Part shown: in pieces, positions 26,607 to 36,541 of the stretch
Numbering within the stretch: the first letter of the stretch is position 1
Layout: every line of letters starts with the position of its first letter
Assembly: GCA_910575445.1 (NCBI GenBank)
Contig: CAJTFW010000008.1
Coordinates: 128,194-192,193 of the forward strand
DNA from: Lachnospiraceae bacterium
Lineage (GTDB): Bacteria; Bacillota; Clostridia; Lachnospirales; Lachnospiraceae
DNA length: 64,000 nucleotides
Direction of reading: 5' to 3'
Made by a program: the position numbers and the translations under genes
The notes under the pieces: model-generated
Databases searched by the model: none
Told to the model about the DNA's origin: nothing
The model's input: only the letters and a program-made list of their open reading frames with translations

Positions 26607-27570
26607 CTCCTCGTAAGGTCAAATCCATCCAATGCTCGCTTTCTTTATATGTATGCTTACAGCTTTCTACCAGCATAAAATTTCTAAGCTTCATATCTCC
26701 CAAATCGAGATTTACCACAATCATACTTCCAGCCCTTACCCGATTGTCACCTAGTACCTTTGTAAGCTTTAGATTACGGGTCTTCTTGTTATACAGCTTC
26801 AGAAGAGCATCCACTTTCGCTATACCATTTTCTCCCTTTTTTAAGGTGTCAAAGTATTGCAAAATCCCCCACTTATTAATATTGCCTGAGTCTTGTGCGA
26901 TATAGACCTCCCGAAAACCAGTATCTTCATTGTCATAGGTCAGCTTAATCTTATTGTAGGTATTGTCATCAATCGATGAAGTATATTCAAAATTTTGCCC
27001 TGTTTCTTCATCCACCATCAAATAGGCGCCTGGACTTCCAACTGCCATAGAAGACAGATGTTTCAGTGTCAGCTTTCCAAAATCATCATATAGAACAAAC
27101 ATTTCTCCTGTATTTGTCAACGTTAGGTCCAGCGCATTTTGTAACATTTCAAAGAGTGAAGTATTTTCTTCCACTCTGGATTCAATCACATAGCCGGTAT
27201 TCTCTAACATGCCAACATTCAGCGCATAATCAGCTGCAATCATCTTTAGGAACTGGTCTGCGGTTTTGTTTTCATAGACAATCGTATCTTTATTTTTCAA
27301 ATAACGCAGTTGGTCATATGCAGTAACAGTGATAATCTGCTCCTTTGCCCGTTGCTGTTTAAATACAAAGCCAAAAAATATTTCATCGCCATCTGCTTTC
27401 ATCCTGACTGCACTTCCCTCTGAGAAATCAAGTACATCATCTTTGAGCACCTTAAAAATCAACTTTCCAGGAGTATCTTTTCGCTCTGTTGTCCATTCAA
27501 TTCCTTCTTCTATTGCTGGAAGATATGCTTTTGTACCATGCTCATTCCCAATTAAAAGTTCCACACTCAA
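26590..27570 (-). CDS. XkdQ-like hub protein (gpD/late control family)
   Basis: This 326-aa protein contains EWTTERKDTPGKLIFKVLKD, QIITVTAYDQLRYLKNKDTI and YALNVGMLENTGYVIES. It belongs to the XkdQ/YqbQ family, related to the T4 gp27-like hub. It joins the tail tube end to the baseplate and is probably a trimer. Confidence 0.87.
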   Translation of the reverse strand: MSVELLIGNEHGTKAYLPAIEEGIEWTTERKDTPGKLIFKVLKDDVLDFSEGSAVRMKADGDEIFFGFVFKQQRAKEQIITVTAYDQLRYLKNKDTIVYENKTADQFLKMIAADYALNVGMLENTGYVIESRVEENTSLFEMLQNALDLTLTNTGEMFVLYDDFGKLTLKHLSSMAVGSPGAYLMVDEETGQNFEYTSSIDDNTYNKIKLTYDNEDTGFREVYIAQDSGNINKWGILQYFDTLKKGENGIAKVDALLKLYNKKTRNLKLTKVLGDNRVRAGSMIVVNLDLGDMKLRNFMLVESCKHTYKESEHWMDLTLRGGEFVG

Positions 27571-27584
27571 TATAGATGCCTCCT

Positions 27585-28274
27585 TTAAATCGCTGGAATG
27601 GTCAGAACCTGTCCTGGATAAATCAGATTAGGATTTCCACCGATTACACTTCGATTAGCGTTATAAATAACAGAATATTTGGAACCATTTCCATAAAATT
27701 TCTTGGCAATATTCCAGAGACAATCGCCCTTTACTACGGTGTAGGTCTGAGCAGTTGTTGGTGCGGGAGAAGCAGTTGTCTCTCTTGGAGGTTCTACACT
27801 CGCTTTAGGTTTTTCCATATGAAAACTAATATTTATCGTCTTAGTCCCATAATCTCTCCATTGCTTCAGCTTTATCTTTACAATCAAATCAAAGCCATCT
27901 TTTGCATCTTCTGTGATTTTATAGTCCTCCATAGATACTTTGATATTGGTGTCAAATAATTGTCTTCCGTTTGGATGCTCCCGACATACAATAAATTGAA
28001 AAGGTTTCCTACTTGTCTTTAGGGATTCAAAATAATCCAGAAAGTAGTCAGCACCTTTAAAACCTGCTTTATAGACTGCAAATGGGTATTTTACCTGCGG
28101 TATCATACACTCAAATTCAATATCTGTAAGCTCTGCTTTTTTCAGGATATTGACTTCTCCTTCATTTATTAAAGTGACTGTCTCATTCGCATTATTAATC
28201 TTTACTGCAAGTTTAGAAGGAGCAACTGGTAATAAACATTTTTTCAGATAAAAATCATATCCGTTCTTTGCCAC
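27585..28274 (-). CDS. LysM-domain tail protein (XkdP-like)
   Basis: In this 229-aa protein residues 1-140 are a phage tail-tip/tube-initiator-like domain ([20 protein letters not shown]). A Pro/Thr linker follows at about 155-172. A LysM domain ([36 protein letters not shown]) ends the protein. In PBSX-type tails this is the peptidoglycan-binding hub component. Confidence 0.9.
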   Translation of the reverse strand: MAKNGYDFYLKKCLLPVAPSKLAVKINNANETVTLINEGEVNILKKAELTDIEFECMIPQVKYPFAVYKAGFKGADYFLDYFESLKTSRKPFQFIVCREHPNGRQLFDTNIKVSMEDYKITEDAKDGFDLIVKIKLKQWRDYGTKTINISFHMEKPKASVEPPRETTASPAPTTAQTYTVVKGDCLWNIAKKFYGNGSKYSVIYNANRSVIGGNPNLIYPGQVLTIPAI

Positions 28275-31039
28275 TAAATATGCACCCCTTCCGTTGAAAT
28301 CTCAATAGCCTCATTCACCGCATCCGTAAGGCCAGAAACCACGCCATCCAAATCCATTCCATTCTTGATGGTGTTATGGTTTGTCTGTTCAATATTGACT
28401 TCTGCAGTTGTAAAGCGGTTAATAGTTTCTTGTTCTGCAATATCCCTTAGATATTTTAGTTCTTCTCCTGTAATATCCATAGCATCTGCCATAGCTCCTG
28501 TATTTCCTGCAATATCTTCTATGCCACTGCCAATCCCACCAGAAGTCAATGCATCTGCATAATCATCAGCAGATGGAATGTCAGTAGTGCCGAACACTGA
28601 AGAAGGATCAAAGTTCGCTATGCTTTCATCAATCCCTTCTCCAAAGGAATATCCAACATCCCAAGCCGTTCCATACTCGAACCGTTCTAAGTGCAGGCTG
28701 GAAGCATCTATTTTGGACATGATTTCTTCACCCTGCCCGAAAGTTCCATCTACCCAACTTCCAAGGGAATCCCGCCACCCGGCAACCGCCCCAGCAAGGT
28801 TTGAACCAAAAATTGTATCAATAGCACAAGCCAGCGATTCAAGCAGTCCAAGGACGCAATCTACCAGGTCAAAAAATAACCGGGCAATCGCACCCACTGG
28901 ATCATTGAATACATTAGCGAAAAAGTTTGCAAAGGCAGCTATAAAATTCCAAAGCACCAAAAAAATATCAATCACAAAGTTAATCAGGGTGACAAACAGA
29001 TTTCCGATAAAAGCAGCTGCTACCATAAACACGCCACAAATAATACCCGTTGCGGAAACAGAAGTCCCGGCAAATTTATTAACCGCCGCCACCGCTGCAT
29101 AAAACAACGCAATCAAAGTGATAATCAGAACGATTATCCAGACGATAGGACAAGCATACATAGCAGCATTAAGCCCGTTTTGTGCTGCGATTTCTGCCGC
29201 TGTTGCTGCTGTCAGTCCCCCAGTTGCTGCTGCATGGAGCATCTGCGCTACCGCCATAGCAACGTGAAGTCCTTTACTTATTAGATTTATAGCATTTACT
29301 GCCATTTGCCATCCGTAATATACAGCCAAAGCTCCAGCTACGCCCAAAATAATAGGGGATAGCCAAGACCAATTATCAGCCAAAAACAGTACCCCATCGA
29401 TAAGCAGAGCGAAAATTCCCAATGCTACCACACCAATAAGAGACAGAGCATCAATAACACCATTTGCAAAGTCCCATAACGCTTGTGAATTGGTGATATG
29501 TTCTATAATGGGCAAAGCAACGGTAGCAAGCATAGAAAGAGCATCCACCGCATGATCTGTCATCTGCCCGAAATCGTCACTGTTAGCAACTTTATTTAGT
29601 TCTTCCAGAACAGGCTGTAAAGCCATCAAAGCGGTATTTTCAAAAGAAGTCCAGACCTGTTCAAAAGTCATTGGCATACTTTCAAATTTTTCGTTGGTTT
29701 CATCAGCCGCTGCAAACATAGCCGCTTTCACAATATCAGCAGTGATTTTTCCTTCTGCTGCCATATCTTTTAATTCCCCTTTAGGGACTTCTAGATAATC
29801 AGCAATCGTCTGGATGATGTTTGGGGCTTGTTCCAAGATACTGTTGTATTCCTCACCCCTTAAAACTCCCGAACCCATAGCCTGCGTTAGCTGCAACATA
29901 GCCGCATCAATTCCGGCCGCTTCTGTTCCGGCAATCCGAAACTGCTTGTTGACCTGCTCCATGAAAGCGATGATTTCCTGTGAACTGTCAAAGGCATCAC
30001 CAGCCATAAGTCCTAGTTTTGAAACTGCGTCAGCCGTTGCCTGATATGCGCCCCTTGATCGTTCTGCTGAAAGATAAATCATATCCTGTAATTCCTGCGT
30101 TGTCTGTAAGCCGTCATTCATCATATTCAGGCGGGCAGTTGTAGAAGCAAGGGTATCCGACAAATTCAATGCATTTAAAAGTGTTTGAACTGTAACATAA
30201 GCGGCTACAACCCCACCGAGCATTCGCATCAGTTCATTTGCTTCATGTGTCCCTTGTTCAATCTCCCGATTCAGCCGTCCTTGCTCATCTACATTATCCC
30301 GAATATGCCTTTCTGTATCGCCTATAATCTGCTGCAATCTCAAATAAGCATCATTTGCTGCCTGAACATCCATATCGCCCATAGCCCGGTTAAGATTCTG
30401 TTGCTCCCGTACTGCCTGATCCAGTTGCCCACGCAACAATTCCAATTCCGCATTTGCGGCATCCGTCCCCATGTTCAAAGGATTGTTTTCGATTGTCTGA
30501 ATCCTATTTCTTACATGACCAATTTTTACAGCAAGACTGTTCAAATCCTGAAATGCTTCTGGTGGAAAGATATCTGTGTTATATGCCTGCCTTGCAATAG
30601 CATCTTGTGTCGTGCTTAACTGTTCAAGCATAGCATTTGTACTTTGAACTTCCTGTCGAAATCGTTCCATTCCACTTCCAGTGAACACTTCCAAACTGCC
30701 AGACTGCCATTGAATAGGTACATCAACAGGCGGCGGCTGATCTATGATTGGATTTGGTGGTACTGGATTTACTGGAATATCAATCGGGGGCGGGGAAGGG
30801 GGTGGGGCAATCTCTGGTGAACCCGTGCCCTGAATAGCTGCATCTAATTCCTGAACGGCAATAGTTGCCCGATTTATGGATTCCCTTGCTGCTTCAATGG
30901 AAGCCGTGTCAACGGGTGAGTTCATAGTCTGGTGCAAATCTTCCATAGCAGAAAGTCCCAAATTCACAGAATCAATCACCTGATATAAAATGCTTGTAAA
31001 GTTATCTTGCAATTCAATAGATGATCTTATACTCCCTAT
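28274..31039 (-). CDS. tail tape measure protein (XkdO-like)
   Basis: The protein is about 920 aa. The conserved tape-measure N-terminal block has [60 protein letters not shown] and a following [18 protein letters not shown]. An early Pro-rich insert ([19 protein letters not shown]) and a central hydrophobic region with several membrane-length segments ([28 protein letters not shown]) are also present. It sets tail length and enters the host membrane. No ATG is available: the family-like N-terminus ([13 protein letters not shown]) reaches an ATA at 31039, while a TTG at 31012 is the only standard alternative. Confidence 0.88.
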   Translation of the reverse strand: MGSIRSSIELQDNFTSILYQVIDSVNLGLSAMEDLHQTMNSPVDTASIEAARESINRATIAVQELDAAIQGTGSPEIAPPPSPPPIDIPVNPVPPNPIIDQPPPVDVPIQWQSGSLEVFTGSGMERFRQEVQSTNAMLEQLSTTQDAIARQAYNTDIFPPEAFQDLNSLAVKIGHVRNRIQTIENNPLNMGTDAANAELELLRGQLDQAVREQQNLNRAMGDMDVQAANDAYLRLQQIIGDTERHIRDNVDEQGRLNREIEQGTHEANELMRMLGGVVAAYVTVQTLLNALNLSDTLASTTARLNMMNDGLQTTQELQDMIYLSAERSRGAYQATADAVSKLGLMAGDAFDSSQEIIAFMEQVNKQFRIAGTEAAGIDAAMLQLTQAMGSGVLRGEEYNSILEQAPNIIQTIADYLEVPKGELKDMAAEGKITADIVKAAMFAAADETNEKFESMPMTFEQVWTSFENTALMALQPVLEELNKVANSDDFGQMTDHAVDALSMLATVALPIIEHITNSQALWDFANGVIDALSLIGVVALGIFALLIDGVLFLADNWSWLSPIILGVAGALAVYYGWQMAVNAINLISKGLHVAMAVAQMLHAAATGGLTAATAAEIAAQNGLNAAMYACPIVWIIVLIITLIALFYAAVAAVNKFAGTSVSATGIICGVFMVAAAFIGNLFVTLINFVIDIFLVLWNFIAAFANFFANVFNDPVGAIARLFFDLVDCVLGLLESLACAIDTIFGSNLAGAVAGWRDSLGSWVDGTFGQGEEIMSKIDASSLHLERFEYGTAWDVGYSFGEGIDESIANFDPSSVFGTTDIPSADDYADALTSGGIGSGIEDIAGNTGAMADAMDITGEELKYLRDIAEQETINRFTTAEVNIEQTNHNTIKNGMDLDGVVSGLTDAVNEAIEISTEGVHI

Positions 31040-31043
31040 ACTA

Positions 31044-31672
31044 TCACCGTCCTTTCTTCCCTTTTTTCGCCTTACGTTTCATTTCCTTTTCTTTTTCCTT
31101 ATCATTCTTCATTTTTACTTTAATTGCTGCTACAACAAAGGCTTTTTCCTGTTCATTCAGAGCAAGAAAAACAGAAGGAAGAATATGTAATTTCAGAAGG
31201 GCATAGTAAGCAAAATTCGCTTCCCAATCCCCTTCTTCAATCAGTTTTTTGCTTCGTCCACCCTATCCTGAAAAGAAGTGTCAAAGCCCTGGAATCTCTG
31301 CACAAACGCAGCCAAATCATTATATTCTCCAGGGTCATCTACCATAGCAAGCAACAGTTCCTCAGGAGTCATGGCATCGTAAGAATCCTGTAATTCCTTG
31401 TCGTACAAATCCGGTACAACCACAGAAGCCACAATCATCTTTTGAATATACAGACTAGACTTTAGCTTTGGCCGGAACATATTGGGCTTTCCGGTAACAG
31501 ATACGTCTATTGTGCAGTCATCCCTGATATTTTCATTTTCTCTGGAAGTAATATGCCGAAACTCCCATTCTAAGGGCTTACCGTTCTCATCCATTAGGGA
31601 CTTTGTAGGCGCATACATCCCATTCTTTTTCTCAACCTTGTTTGCTTTCATAAATCTGCTGAATTTTGACAT
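31044..31672 (-). CDS. tail assembly chaperone GT, -1 frameshift product
   Basis: Reading from 31672, ribosomes can slip at A AAA AAC (plus-strand 31244-31250), whose 0-frame stop TGA follows at once. The -1 frame runs 66 codons (LIEEGDWEANFAYYALLKLH, KAFVVAAIKVKMKNDKEKEK) to a TGA at 31044-31046, giving a 209-aa fusion. The extension has no start codon or ribosome site of its own. Its basic Lys-rich end and its place directly before the tape measure gene match lambda gpGT and PBSX-like counterparts, which load the tape measure protein. Confidence 0.85.
31241..31672 (-). CDS. tail assembly chaperone G (XkdN-like)
   Basis: This 143-aa protein begins MSKFSRFMKANKVEKKNGMY. ITSRENENIRDDCTIDVSVT and YDAMTPEELLLAMVDDPGEY are typical XkdN features. 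It is the short product of the G/GT pair and is needed for tail assembly but absent from the virion in related phages. It ends at the slippery site, with the last codons GCA AAA AAC TGA. Confidence 0.9.
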   Translation of the reverse strand: MSKFSRFMKANKVEKKNGMYAPTKSLMDENGKPLEWEFRHITSRENENIRDDCTIDVSVTGKPNMFRPKLKSSLYIQKMIVASVVVPDLYDKELQDSYDAMTPEELLLAMVDDPGEYNDLAAFVQRFQGFDTSFQDRVDEAKN

Positions 31673-31690
31673 TTCTTTATTCTCCTTCTC

Positions 31691-32173
31691 TTAATTTGTT
31701 AAAAAGCCTTCTAAATCTTTGAACATCTCTGGCATCTTGAAATCTTCAAAGGTGAAATCCATATCTTCATCCAAATATTCACCATCTGCATCAAACTTCG
31801 CCAAAATTCCTCCATCAATATTGCAGTCCATCAAAATCATCGTTTGCCGACCAACTGCAGAAGTTTTGTCTTCATTGGAAATCTGAATTTCAAAATAAAT
31901 ATCTTCCCCAGTATCTTTATACTGCATCATCATCTGCCGGAAGATAGAAGTGTTGTAATGGAAAGTTGCACTTCCAGTTCCTTTCCATCCTGAAGCTTTA
32001 TTTCCCTTTCCAGTCTTGCCAAGAATTGGAACTTCTGTCTTATTCTTCTCGAACTTCGCTTCCAGATTAATTGCCTGCATAAAATTATAGCGGCGTGTGC
32101 CAATCGTAATAAAACACTCTGCTAACGCTGCAAAAACTGTATCTTTGGCTTTCATCACTACATTACCATTCAT
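31691..32173 (-). CDS. tail tube protein (XkdM/DUF2001-like)
   Basis: This 160-aa protein contains KDTVFAALAECFITIGTRRY, FMQAINLEAKFEKNKTEVPI, GNKASGWKGTGSATFHYNTS and MILMDCNIDGGILAKFDADG. This is the DUF2001/XkdM tube family that stacks as the inner tube of the contractile tail. It directly follows the sheath gene. Confidence 0.92.
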   Translation of the reverse strand: MNGNVVMKAKDTVFAALAECFITIGTRRYNFMQAINLEAKFEKNKTEVPILGKTGKGNKASGWKGTGSATFHYNTSIFRQMMMQYKDTGEDIYFEIQISNEDKTSAVGRQTMILMDCNIDGGILAKFDADGEYLDEDMDFTFEDFKMPEMFKDLEGFLTN

Positions 32174-32190
32174 CTATTCCACTTCCTTCC

Positions 32191-33501
32191 CTACGCCACA
32201 GTAACACTCATATACAGCTTGCCCATCGCATTTACAACAGTGATTAAATCTGTAACAACTACGACCTTTTTCGTCTCTCCCTGTTCTACCTTGACATCTG
32301 CATCCGAGAAGTTCTCAATCGCCCGGATTTCCTGCAGCTGCTCATGATGCTTTACAATGTCGGACCAAAGAGAAATCCGACCAGCCGCATCGTTAGGAAC
32401 CACGCCAAGATACTTCGTATTAAAAAGCACCGCAATATCATTGCCTATCTGGTCGATTACCCGGATGGTCTGATTGTCTTTAAAGATATTTCCCTGTGTA
32501 TCAGAAGTTGTCACCATGGTATTAATATCTTCAAGTACACGAATGTCAGAGCCTACCTTATGGAAAATAAACTTTCCTTCTTTTATAGCTGCTTTTAGCT
32601 GATTCTGTGTGTATGGGGTATCAATTAGAAATTCTCCATCATATTTTTTATTCTGGTTACTCTTATTGACCGCACAGCCAGCGCAAGCACCTGTCACCCA
32701 GTATACAAGGCTTGTTTCATCCCATCCTTCCTCTAATACCTTATTGTTCACACTGATAACACCCAAATAATCTGCCTTCACATAGTCGTATAAAACTAAT
32801 TGAAATTTTACGCCCATCTCATCTCGCAGCCTTTTTACAAATGCTGTGAAAAGAGACTTTGTTGTATCATCTTTTACGGCTACTCCCATCGTATGAAAGC
32901 TATAAGCTTCAATTTTATCAAGATAGTTCTGGTAAGCTGCCCCGTTCACCTCTCCATTCTCGCCACCCGTCAAAGGAACTGCAGCAGCTGCCTCCAAAGT
33001 AATACCTGATTTCCATGTTACATACTTATTGCTTATCAGTTCGTCCCCGGCAGAAACTGTCTGCTCATCAACCACAGCAGTGCCCAAAATCGTTTTTACA
33101 TCAAACAATTCTTCATTATCTACATTTACCTGAATGACAATTTTTAAATCGTTTCCACGGATGCCCGTATACAACGCCTCCGCCAATGTATTACTTGCTC
33201 TCTTACCCTCGCTATTTAGCCGGTACCCATAAAAAGTCTGCGTGTTCAAAAACAGGTCCCGAAGCGCTTTTAACTTCTCATGCGTATACTCATAGCCGAA
33301 AATCTCCATACTATTTTTCTGAAAATCTCCGTTTGTTATCTCAAAAATATCACCGGACACACCCCAGTCTAATTCCAAAGGCATCGTTGCAATCCCTCTC
33401 TCGGACAAGGTTGCACTTGCCGCAGACTTTGAAACAAAATTAATATAGGCACCTGGCAACTCCTTATTTTGTACCAAAAAAGTACCGCCTCCTAAAGCCA
33501 T
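32191..33501 (-). CDS. tail sheath protein (XkdK-like)
   Basis: This 436-aa protein begins MALGGGTFLVQNKELPGAYI and continues with ASATLSERGIATMPLELDWG. The late TNIMVTTSDTQGNIFKDNQT-like and NDIAVLFNTKYLGVVPNDAA segments are typical of Firmicutes phage sheaths. It contracts to drive the tube through the envelope. It shows that the phage is a myovirus. Confidence 0.93.
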   Translation of the reverse strand: MALGGGTFLVQNKELPGAYINFVSKSAASATLSERGIATMPLELDWGVSGDIFEITNGDFQKNSMEIFGYEYTHEKLKALRDLFLNTQTFYGYRLNSEGKRASNTLAEALYTGIRGNDLKIVIQVNVDNEELFDVKTILGTAVVDEQTVSAGDELISNKYVTWKSGITLEAAAAVPLTGGENGEVNGAAYQNYLDKIEAYSFHTMGVAVKDDTTKSLFTAFVKRLRDEMGVKFQLVLYDYVKADYLGVISVNNKVLEEGWDETSLVYWVTGACAGCAVNKSNQNKKYDGEFLIDTPYTQNQLKAAIKEGKFIFHKVGSDIRVLEDINTMVTTSDTQGNIFKDNQTIRVIDQIGNDIAVLFNTKYLGVVPNDAAGRISLWSDIVKHHEQLQEIRAIENFSDADVKVEQGETKKVVVVTDLITVVNAMGKLYMSVTVA

Positions 33502-33503
33502 CC

Positions 33504-33710
33504 TTATTTCACCTTACCTTTCCTGTAATCCTTAATTTTTTCTTCTACAGCTGTTATGGTATACAGCTTTCCATCTTCTAAAAGGGCATCTATGATATCC
33601 CTTCTGCCCTTGAAGCGCTTTGATGTAAGTAATTGTTCCTTTAAAAATTCAGGCTCCATCTTATCTGTGGCTCCTGGCGCTGCCTCTAGGTCCCGTTTCT
33701 TTCCTGCCAT
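33504..33710 (-). CDS. small phage protein before the sheath gene
   Basis: This 68-aa charged helical protein includes KMEPEFLKEQLLTSKRFKGR and AVEEKIKDYRKGKVK. It is 2 nt upstream of the sheath gene. Similar small ORFs occupy this place in PBSX-like phages. The role is unknown, possibly a tail terminator accessory. Confidence 0.7.
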   Translation of the reverse strand: MAGKKRDLEAAPGATDKMEPEFLKEQLLTSKRFKGRRDIIDALLEDGKLYTITAVEEKIKDYRKGKVK

Positions 33711-33718
33711 ATCCTCAC

Positions 33719-34147
33719 CTATCCTTTCGCAGAAGTTTCTGAATAAACCTCCTCCATAAATGGGGAGTTCTTTGATATCTTATAGACAAACATATCATAG
33801 TTCACAAAGAAATGAAGCATCCCGTTCACCAGCTCATATCGCATCTGTGTTCCCATCATCAAATCTTCCTTTACCTCTAACCATTCCAAACACTGAAAAA
33901 GACGCTCTGCAACTGCATAACATTCCTCCTTCTTTCGTTCTTCCCGCTCCGAAAAATACTGGATGCAAAACTGATTCGTCCGAAAATAACGCTTGTTCAA
34001 GAAAAGCTGATTGGTAGGATTGAGACATTGAATAAAAAAACAAGGCTCTTGTAAGCCCTGCCGTTTTACTTCCCGGTAAATTTTATATCTGCCTCCAAAC
34101 TCAGCATTTAATGATATGCTGATAGCTTCTATAATTGCATTTATCAT
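33719..34147 (-). CDS. tail terminator/completion protein (DUF6838-like)
   Basis: The start is at ATG 34147, whose ATGA overlaps the upstream stop. The 142-aa protein begins MINAIIEAISISLNAEFGGR and contains REVKRQGLQEPCFFIQCLNP. Short beta-alpha proteins of this type (XkdJ-like position) cap the tail. A longer reading from 34255 is in frame but lies wholly inside the upstream gene and is unlikely. Confidence 0.75.
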   Translation of the reverse strand: MINAIIEAISISLNAEFGGRYKIYREVKRQGLQEPCFFIQCLNPTNQLFLNKRYFRTNQFCIQYFSEREERKKEECYAVAERLFQCLEWLEVKEDLMMGTQMRYELVNGMLHFFVNYDMFVYKISKNSPFMEEVYSETSAKG

Positions 34148-34632
34148 TGCATACACCCCATTAGATACTTTTTGATTTTTTGTTCCAATACCTTTGGTGC
34201 AATCGTCTGTACTTCCTGTTCCGAAACCGTAAGCATAAAGCGACCAGGAACCCAACCTTTATGACCTCGTGTCCTATGACCATATTCCACATATGACGCA
34301 TATTCAATGGGATTCATAATCTCAATCACAAGAAAGCCTCCATAATGATTTACTTTCAAGCTATTCGCATACTCTTGTGCTCCGCCATAGGAAGAACTGG
34401 ATTTTCCAGCGGTCCATCCCCTTCTTAATGTACCTCCTTTTTTACCAGTGCCTTTTGAATAATCCCCAACAGGTGTACGCTTAATAACTGTGGCAAGCAG
34501 CCTTGCGGCAAGTTCCTTAGCACATTCCTCCACAAAGGCGTCCACATTTTTGTCTTTTAGCTTGTTTAGCTGTTGCTGAAGCTTTTTTAAATCAATGGCA
34601 GAGAATTTTCCTATCTTACCTATTAAGCCCAC
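34144..34632 (-). CDS. HK97 gp10-like head-tail joining protein (XkdI-like)
   Basis: This 162-aa protein contains FVEECAKELAARLLATVIKR, TPVGDYSKGTGKKGGTLRRG and YASYVEYGHRTRGHKGWVPG, the hallmark block of HK97-gp10/XkdI proteins. It joins head and tail. It overlaps its neighbours on both sides. Confidence 0.87.
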   Translation of the reverse strand: MGLIGKIGKFSAIDLKKLQQQLNKLKDKNVDAFVEECAKELAARLLATVIKRTPVGDYSKGTGKKGGTLRRGWTAGKSSSSYGGAQEYANSLKVNHYGGFLVIEIMNPIEYASYVEYGHRTRGHKGWVPGRFMLTVSEQEVQTIAPKVLEQKIKKYLMGCMQ

Positions 34633-35009
34633 CCCCTGAACAGCTCTAGTACAATTTCCTGGTGAGTGCAGTATACAGCCGGCTGACTACTTGTAGAATA
34701 CTCACTGGTTACTCCGTCCTGAGTTACAACAATCTTTGAACCACTCTTCACCATAATCTCTGGAGCAAGAAATAACTTAATTCCTTGTGAAGCTATCGCT
34801 GCAGTTTCTGTCTGCACAACAGCAGCCAGCCTTTCAAAAGACAGTTTACAAGGCTGACTCTCAAGCACTGTAACTTCTTTTTCATTGGACAGTTTCGTCT
34901 TCTCATCTGTCACCTCTTGGTATTCCACAATGTTACATAATCCTGTATAAGTCTGTTCCAATGCTGCTCTATGCATCCTCTGAACCTGCAAAATAACATC
35001 TTTAATCAT
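34623..35009 (-). CDS. head-tail connector-region protein (XkdH-like position)
   Basis: I use ATG 35009, with GAGGTG about 6 nt upstream overlapping the previous stop. The 128-aa protein is beta-rich (GLCNIVEYQEVTDEKTKLSN, LESQPCKLSFERL, IKLFLAPEIMVKSGSKIVVT) with an OB-like look, like stopper proteins of other phages. The assignment is by position plus weak resemblance. Confidence 0.65.
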   Translation of the reverse strand: MIKDVILQVQRMHRAALEQTYTGLCNIVEYQEVTDEKTKLSNEKEVTVLESQPCKLSFERLAAVVQTETAAIASQGIKLFLAPEIMVKSGSKIVVTQDGVTSEYSTSSQPAVYCTHQEIVLELFRGWA

Positions 35010-35011
35010 TC

Positions 35012-35401
35012 TTACCACCTCAGTTTTCTATAACATGAAAATTCATCCCTTCCATGTGTCAGAAGATAATTCAGAAAATTATTTAGTCTCTGTTCTGGTG
35101 TTAAGTTTCCTTCTCCAGTTGCAAATACCGTATTGGTATCACCCGCTTGTATTTGCTTTACTGCATAATCTAGGTCAAGTCCTGCGATGTCATCAGGAGT
35201 AAAGGCTTTCTTTGCCGTTAAAAATTCACCAACGGCCATATCAATCGCAATACTTACCAGTCCTTTTGGTACAGAAGATACATTGCAATCGTTCTTTATA
35301 GTATTTTCAACTTTCTGGAGAGAAAAGGCCAAGATAACCTCATCTCCATCCTTCAGTAGATATCCAAACGATTCTAAGCGTTCTCTTGCCTGTTCCACCA
35401 T
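35012..35401 (-). CDS. gp6-like head-tail connector (YqbG/XkdG-region)
   Basis: This 129-aa helical protein includes ESFGYLLKDGDEVILAFSLQ, ENTIKNDCNVSSVPKGLVSI and KKAFTPDDIAGLDLDYAVKQ. This matches the phage gp6-like connector family that docks to the portal. It follows the capsid gene by 14 nt. Confidence 0.75.
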   Translation of the reverse strand: MVEQARERLESFGYLLKDGDEVILAFSLQKVENTIKNDCNVSSVPKGLVSIAIDMAVGEFLTAKKAFTPDDIAGLDLDYAVKQIQAGDTNTVFATGEGNLTPEQRLNNFLNYLLTHGRDEFSCYRKLRW

Positions 35402-35415
35402 AGGTCCACCTTTTT

Positions 35416-36519
35416 CTACCCACGAGAAATAATCCGGGCAATCGGAATCGCTTTATGGTTGATTGTCTTATTGTCATGGTTGCTCACCAGCGACCAGTTC
35501 TCACCCTTTTTCAGTTCATCATCAGTAGGGCTGTTGGTTTTCTGAGACGCTTTCAGATAAGAAATACCCGCCACACTTACAGCGTTACGCTTACGAGAAA
35601 TAAGCGTATCTTCCCCGCCCCTTGTCTTGGCATCCCTCACCATCTCATATGGCACTTTCGCTCCCACAGGCTCAAATCCAATAGCACCTTCTCCAAGAAT
35701 ATAAGTAGTGTATTTTGTATAAGCCTCCTGCGCTGGAACATCATCTGAGGCCGGAGCTGCCGGAACGACTTCAGCAGGCATGGAATCATCAATCACAACC
35801 AGCCGCCCATTCCATGTTCCCATTCCAAGGTCACGTTCGATTCCTTCCGCATCCGTATATTTCAGATACGCTAAAAGTTTCAGATTTTCAAGATTGGTAG
35901 CAACCGTAGAATGACAAATCACAAGACTGAACTTCTGCTTATTGTCACCACAAGCCTTCTGAATAGCTACATTTAGAGAAGTTGCTCCTACGCACCGGGC
36001 TTCTTTTGTTGCCTCACTGGAAATATCATAGGTATGTTTGTCGACAAATTCGGCGTTCGCCGCCTTAATTGTTGTCTTTCCGGTTGTGGACATGGCAAAA
36101 ATACCTTCAAGAATCGCTAATAAAGTACCCTGATCTACTTCATTCCAGTAGCGATTAATCTGATTTCTTACATTTGCCATAAAGTCAACGCCCCCGGTCA
36201 CATCATAAGAAAAATCCGCTTCCGTCCAGCCTTTCATGCGCCCATATACAAAAACACCCTGTTCAAAGGTGTCAGTATTTTCAGCTGTCAGATTAGTTTC
36301 CCCGTCATAGTTCAGTGCATCCCCGCCAATCAGACCGAAGAATGGAAGAACAGCATAAACTGTCCCTGTTTGTGAACTGGTAACAAATGTTTCTTTAAGA
36401 CGCGCATCAGAAACAATCGCTCTGGATTCCCGAAGCTTATTTAGCTTCACATTTGGCACAGCGGACATATAATGCCCAAATGCCCTTTCATTAAAACTTT
36501 TTGCATCAAATTTAGCCAT
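35416..36519 (-). CDS. major capsid protein
   Basis: This 367-aa protein begins MAKFDAKSFNERAFGHYMSA. VLPFFGLIGGDALNYDGETN, GRMKGWTEADFSYDVTGGVD and ALEHLKLLAYLKYTDA-like segments (LENLKLLAYLKYTDAEGIER) match the coat proteins of Clostridia PBSX-like phages (HK97 fold expected). It follows the scaffold gene, the normal order. No N-terminal prohead protease region is seen. Confidence 0.88.
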   Translation of the reverse strand: MAKFDAKSFNERAFGHYMSAVPNVKLNKLRESRAIVSDARLKETFVTSSQTGTVYAVLPFFGLIGGDALNYDGETNLTAENTDTFEQGVFVYGRMKGWTEADFSYDVTGGVDFMANVRNQINRYWNEVDQGTLLAILEGIFAMSTTGKTTIKAANAEFVDKHTYDISSEATKEARCVGATSLNVAIQKACGDNKQKFSLVICHSTVATNLENLKLLAYLKYTDAEGIERDLGMGTWNGRLVVIDDSMPAEVVPAAPASDDVPAQEAYTKYTTYILGEGAIGFEPVGAKVPYEMVRDAKTRGGEDTLISRKRNAVSVAGISYLKASQKTNSPTDDELKKGENWSLVSNHDNKTINHKAIPIARIISRG

Positions 36520-36541
36520 TTTCTTTTATCCTTTCTGAAAA

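Noticed and set aside
28578-29102. 174-aa plus-strand ORF inside the tape measure gene
   Set aside because: It lies wholly opposite a well-supported gene, has no ribosome site and no recognisable motif.
33719-34255. Longer 178-aa reading of the tail terminator gene
   Set aside because: The first 36 codons lie inside the upstream HK97 gp10-like gene; the ATGA overlap start at 34147 fits phage layout.
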